DNA of 64,000 nucleotides, from NCBI RefSeq assembly GCF_000712135.1, contig NZ_JOOE01000003.1, forward strand, positions 793,501 through 857,500, written 5' to 3'. Source of the stretch: Sphingomonas sp. UNC305MFCol5.2. Its GTDB lineage: Bacteria > Pseudomonadota > Alphaproteobacteria > Sphingomonadales > Sphingomonadaceae. Each line of letters opens with the position of its first letter. Position 1 is the stretch's first letter. Both the position numbers and the translations under genes were made by a program. The notes beneath the pieces were generated by a model, which saw only the letters and a list, made by a program, of their open reading frames with translations, was not told where the DNA came from and searched no databases. Shown here piece by piece: positions 62,396 through 64,000 of the stretch.

Positions 62396-63736
62396 CTAGC
62401 TGCCGGCGCGCCAGCCGCCATCGCCCACCGCTTCGAAATAGTCCCGCTCCGCAATCTTCAGCGGTAGGTCGAGCAGTTCGACGAGCCGGGTAAGTTCGCG
62501 CCCGATGAGATCGTCGAAGAATCGCTGTCCGATCTTGCGCAGCAACGGCGCCTGTTGCTCGACCACGGCAAGCATTTCGCGCACGGGCCCGTCAATGAAG
62601 CGCCGTGTGCGTGCTCCCTCAAGCCCGAATTCGGCGAGAAACGCCTCCATCTGCGCGCGTGTCATTTCGTCGAAATGGGACGCGCCGCCGAGATTATAAG
62701 CGAACTCATGCGTGTAACGGCCGTGCAGGCGGATCGGCAGGAGGTCGTAGAGTGGCGCCAACAGCCGCTCGCCGCGCAGCCCATAGAGAATCGCGAAATT
62801 CTTGGCGTGGTTGTCGGTGTTGCCGATCGCCAGGTTGAAGAGCGTAGCGAGCACGAAAGTCTCGCGTGCGCGCGCCGGACTCGAAAGACGGTCGAGAACC
62901 GAACGCGCAGCTGCGGTATCGAACTTGCGGCCCTCGATTCCCTTCCGCTCATATTTGAGGCTCGCCGGCAGCCCCAGAGCCTGCGCGAAATCCTCCTGAT
63001 GGAGCCGGTAGACCGTGCCGTCGATCACGAACCGATCGAACCGTTCGATCAGCAGCGCGTCCACGCCCTCAACCTTGATATGCCGCGAGTTGGACACATC
63101 AAACCCGCATGCCTGCGCCAGATTGCATGCCGCCTCTTCCTGCAGCGCCTCTACTGCTTCGGCGCGGCGCGGAACCTTGAGGATATGCGTCGTCGGCACC
63201 TTTCGGTCGGACGCGGGCAGCGCAAAGCGCCCATCGGGCAGAATCGTGAGCGGCAGCTTGCTCTGGACGCCGGCGACCGGCGACGGATCGACGATATCCT
63301 CGGGCAGCGACTGGCGATCGGCCAGGCGCTGGACGATCAACGCCAGCTCCTCCGCGTCCAGCGGCCGGTAATCCTCCGCCAGGTCACCCGGAACCTTGAT
63401 CGGCGGGGCTTCGAGGGGAAGGCAGGAGATCGCACCCGGACAATCGCCCCCGACATGCGCGAGAATGTCGACGATATCGGCACGATCCAGCCCCTCGCGC
63501 TCGATCACGCGCCGGATCTGGTCGTTCTCGGGCAGGAGATTGTCGAAAAAGGCGCGGGTCAGCGGATCGCCGACCGGTTCGATGCCGGCAGGCAGGGACA
63601 GCGAGATGCTTTGCCCGGTGGCGGCAAAGTCCTCGGAATATCGGAATGTGAGCGCCTTGGTTTCGAGCGCGTCGAGCCGGCCGATCGGGGTGGGGTGGCC
63701 ATCGAACCAGACATCGAGCGACAGGCGGACGCTCAT
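62396..63736 (-). CDS. hipA: HipA-family serine/threonine kinase toxin
   Basis: The 446-aa kinase has the N-subdomain 1 (Couple_hipA, about 1-110: RLDALETKALTFRYSEDF; FFDNLLPENDQIRRVI), the ATP loop in VAGVQSKLPL (about 156), and LLIERFDR. The catalytic NTDNHAKNFAIL (N-x-D-x-H region, about 306-317) and the metal-binding LAPLYDLLP (DFG-equivalent) are both present. HipA kinases phosphorylate a tRNA synthetase such as GltX and cause dormancy. The active-site residues are intact. It overlaps the hipB-like gene upstream by 4 bp. Confidence 0.93.
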   Translation of the reverse strand: MSVRLSLDVWFDGHPTPIGRLDALETKALTFRYSEDFAATGQSISLSLPAGIEPVGDPLTRAFFDNLLPENDQIRRVIEREGLDRADIVDILAHVGGDCPGAISCLPLEAPPIKVPGDLAEDYRPLDAEELALIVQRLADRQSLPEDIVDPSPVAGVQSKLPLTILPDGRFALPASDRKVPTTHILKVPRRAEAVEALQEEAACNLAQACGFDVSNSRHIKVEGVDALLIERFDRFVIDGTVYRLHQEDFAQALGLPASLKYERKGIEGRKFDTAAARSVLDRLSSPARARETFVLATLFNLAIGNTDNHAKNFAILYGLRGERLLAPLYDLLPIRLHGRYTHEFAYNLGGASHFDEMTRAQMEAFLAEFGLEGARTRRFIDGPVREMLAVVEQQAPLLRKIGQRFFDDLIGRELTRLVELLDLPLKIAERDYFEAVGDGGWRAGS

Positions 63737-63990
63737 GCGACCAAGACAATCTTGATCCCGGCCGCCTTGCAGACGGCGAGCACGCGGCCGATCTCGAGGC
63801 TTGGCTTGCCCTGCTCGAGCTCAATCAGGAAGCGCCGCCCGACACCCGCCATGTCGGCGAAGCGCTGCTGAGTCATGCCCATTGCGAGCCGGGCCTCGCG
63901 CACCCTTTTGCCGATGTCGGCCACCGAGGCGACCGGTACGGCGCCCTGCACCGTCTTGGCGGAAGGCGTCGGTGCCGCAGGCGCCGCCAC
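63733..63990 (-). CDS. hipB: HipB-like XRE antitoxin (5' end uncertain, may extend past window)
   Basis: About 85 aa from a GTG at 63988-63990; no stop occurs between it and the window edge, so the true start may lie outside. An Ala/Pro-rich leader of about 25 residues precedes the HTH (IGKRVREARLAMGMTQQRFA, then DMAGVGRRFLIELEQGKPSL) and a short C-terminal segment (VLAVCKAAGIKIVLVA) as in HipB beta-strand dimers. It should neutralise HipA and repress the operon. Translational coupling with hipA (ATGA overlap) ensures antitoxin is made first. Confidence 0.88.
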   Translation of the reverse strand: MAAPAAPTPSAKTVQGAVPVASVADIGKRVREARLAMGMTQQRFADMAGVGRRFLIELEQGKPSLEIGRVLAVCKAAGIKIVLVA

Positions 63991-64000
63991 GCGCCGTCCG

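Noticed and set aside
62555..63871. 438-codon plus-strand frame opposite hipA
   Set aside because: Antisense shadow; the translation lacks family features, while hipA/hipB motifs on the other strand are complete.

Overview
The window looks like chromosomal DNA of a sphingomonad (Alphaproteobacteria, Sphingomonas or a close relative). The reasons are the very high GC content and codon use, a SciP-type (DUF1153) cell-cycle regulator, a membrane-anchored CycM-like cytochrome c, an Mla-type operon with a PqiC-like lipoprotein, and a dispersed 'TTCGAGCGTAGTCGAGAA' inverted repeat of a kind I recall from this order. No rRNA, complete prophage, IS element or CRISPR array is visible. One tRNA gene (tRNA-Ser, GGA) is present.

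Layout. 0-23 kb is mostly core genome: a partial XRE regulator behind a 21-bp perfect palindrome, prephenate dehydratase, cytochrome c, an NHEJ pair (ku-ligD), a pdxH-CDF-phzF operon, mnmA, sciP, two GlsB-type membrane proteins, a SIMPL protein, an RND adaptor/pump pair, a DUF445 protein, and the lipid-transport operon mlaE-mlaF-mlaD-lipoprotein, ending with a cyclophilin and tRNA-Ser.

23-31 kb is accessory. A P4-type integrase remnant follows the tRNA-Ser 3' end. Next come a leftward operon (NrtR-like Nudix regulator, SPFH/band-7 protein, NAD kinase homologue, nicotinate phosphoribosyltransferase) and a divergent pair (nicotinamidase-like hydrolase, radical-SAM/SPASM protein). Behind these lies the deleted, frameshifted remnant of a Pnkp-type RNA end-healing and ligation enzyme. 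This NAD-salvage plus RNA-repair locus is the most unusual part of the window.

32-41 kb is a glycan-use locus: two exported GH29 alpha-L-fucosidases, a GH42 beta-galactosidase, a DeoR regulator, an MFS sugar permease and a tannase/feruloyl-esterase-family hydrolase. 41-47.9 kb holds an OmpR-type two-component pair, a GST, an alpha/beta hydrolase, a small secreted repeat protein, a conserved hypothetical protein and an SDR.

47.8-55 kb is dense in signalling genes: a Reg_prop/Y_Y_Y hybrid-sensor kinase with its LuxR-type regulator, a FixJ-like regulator, a stand-alone receiver and a PAS kinase. 55-61.6 kb is a rightward run of small redox and detoxification genes: three NmrA-like paralogues, a membrane protein, an AhpD-like protein, a minimal histidine kinase, a second GST and an exported alpha/beta hydrolase. 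The window ends with a broken Tat-type hydrolase, an unusual repeat patch and a hipBA-type toxin-antitoxin pair.
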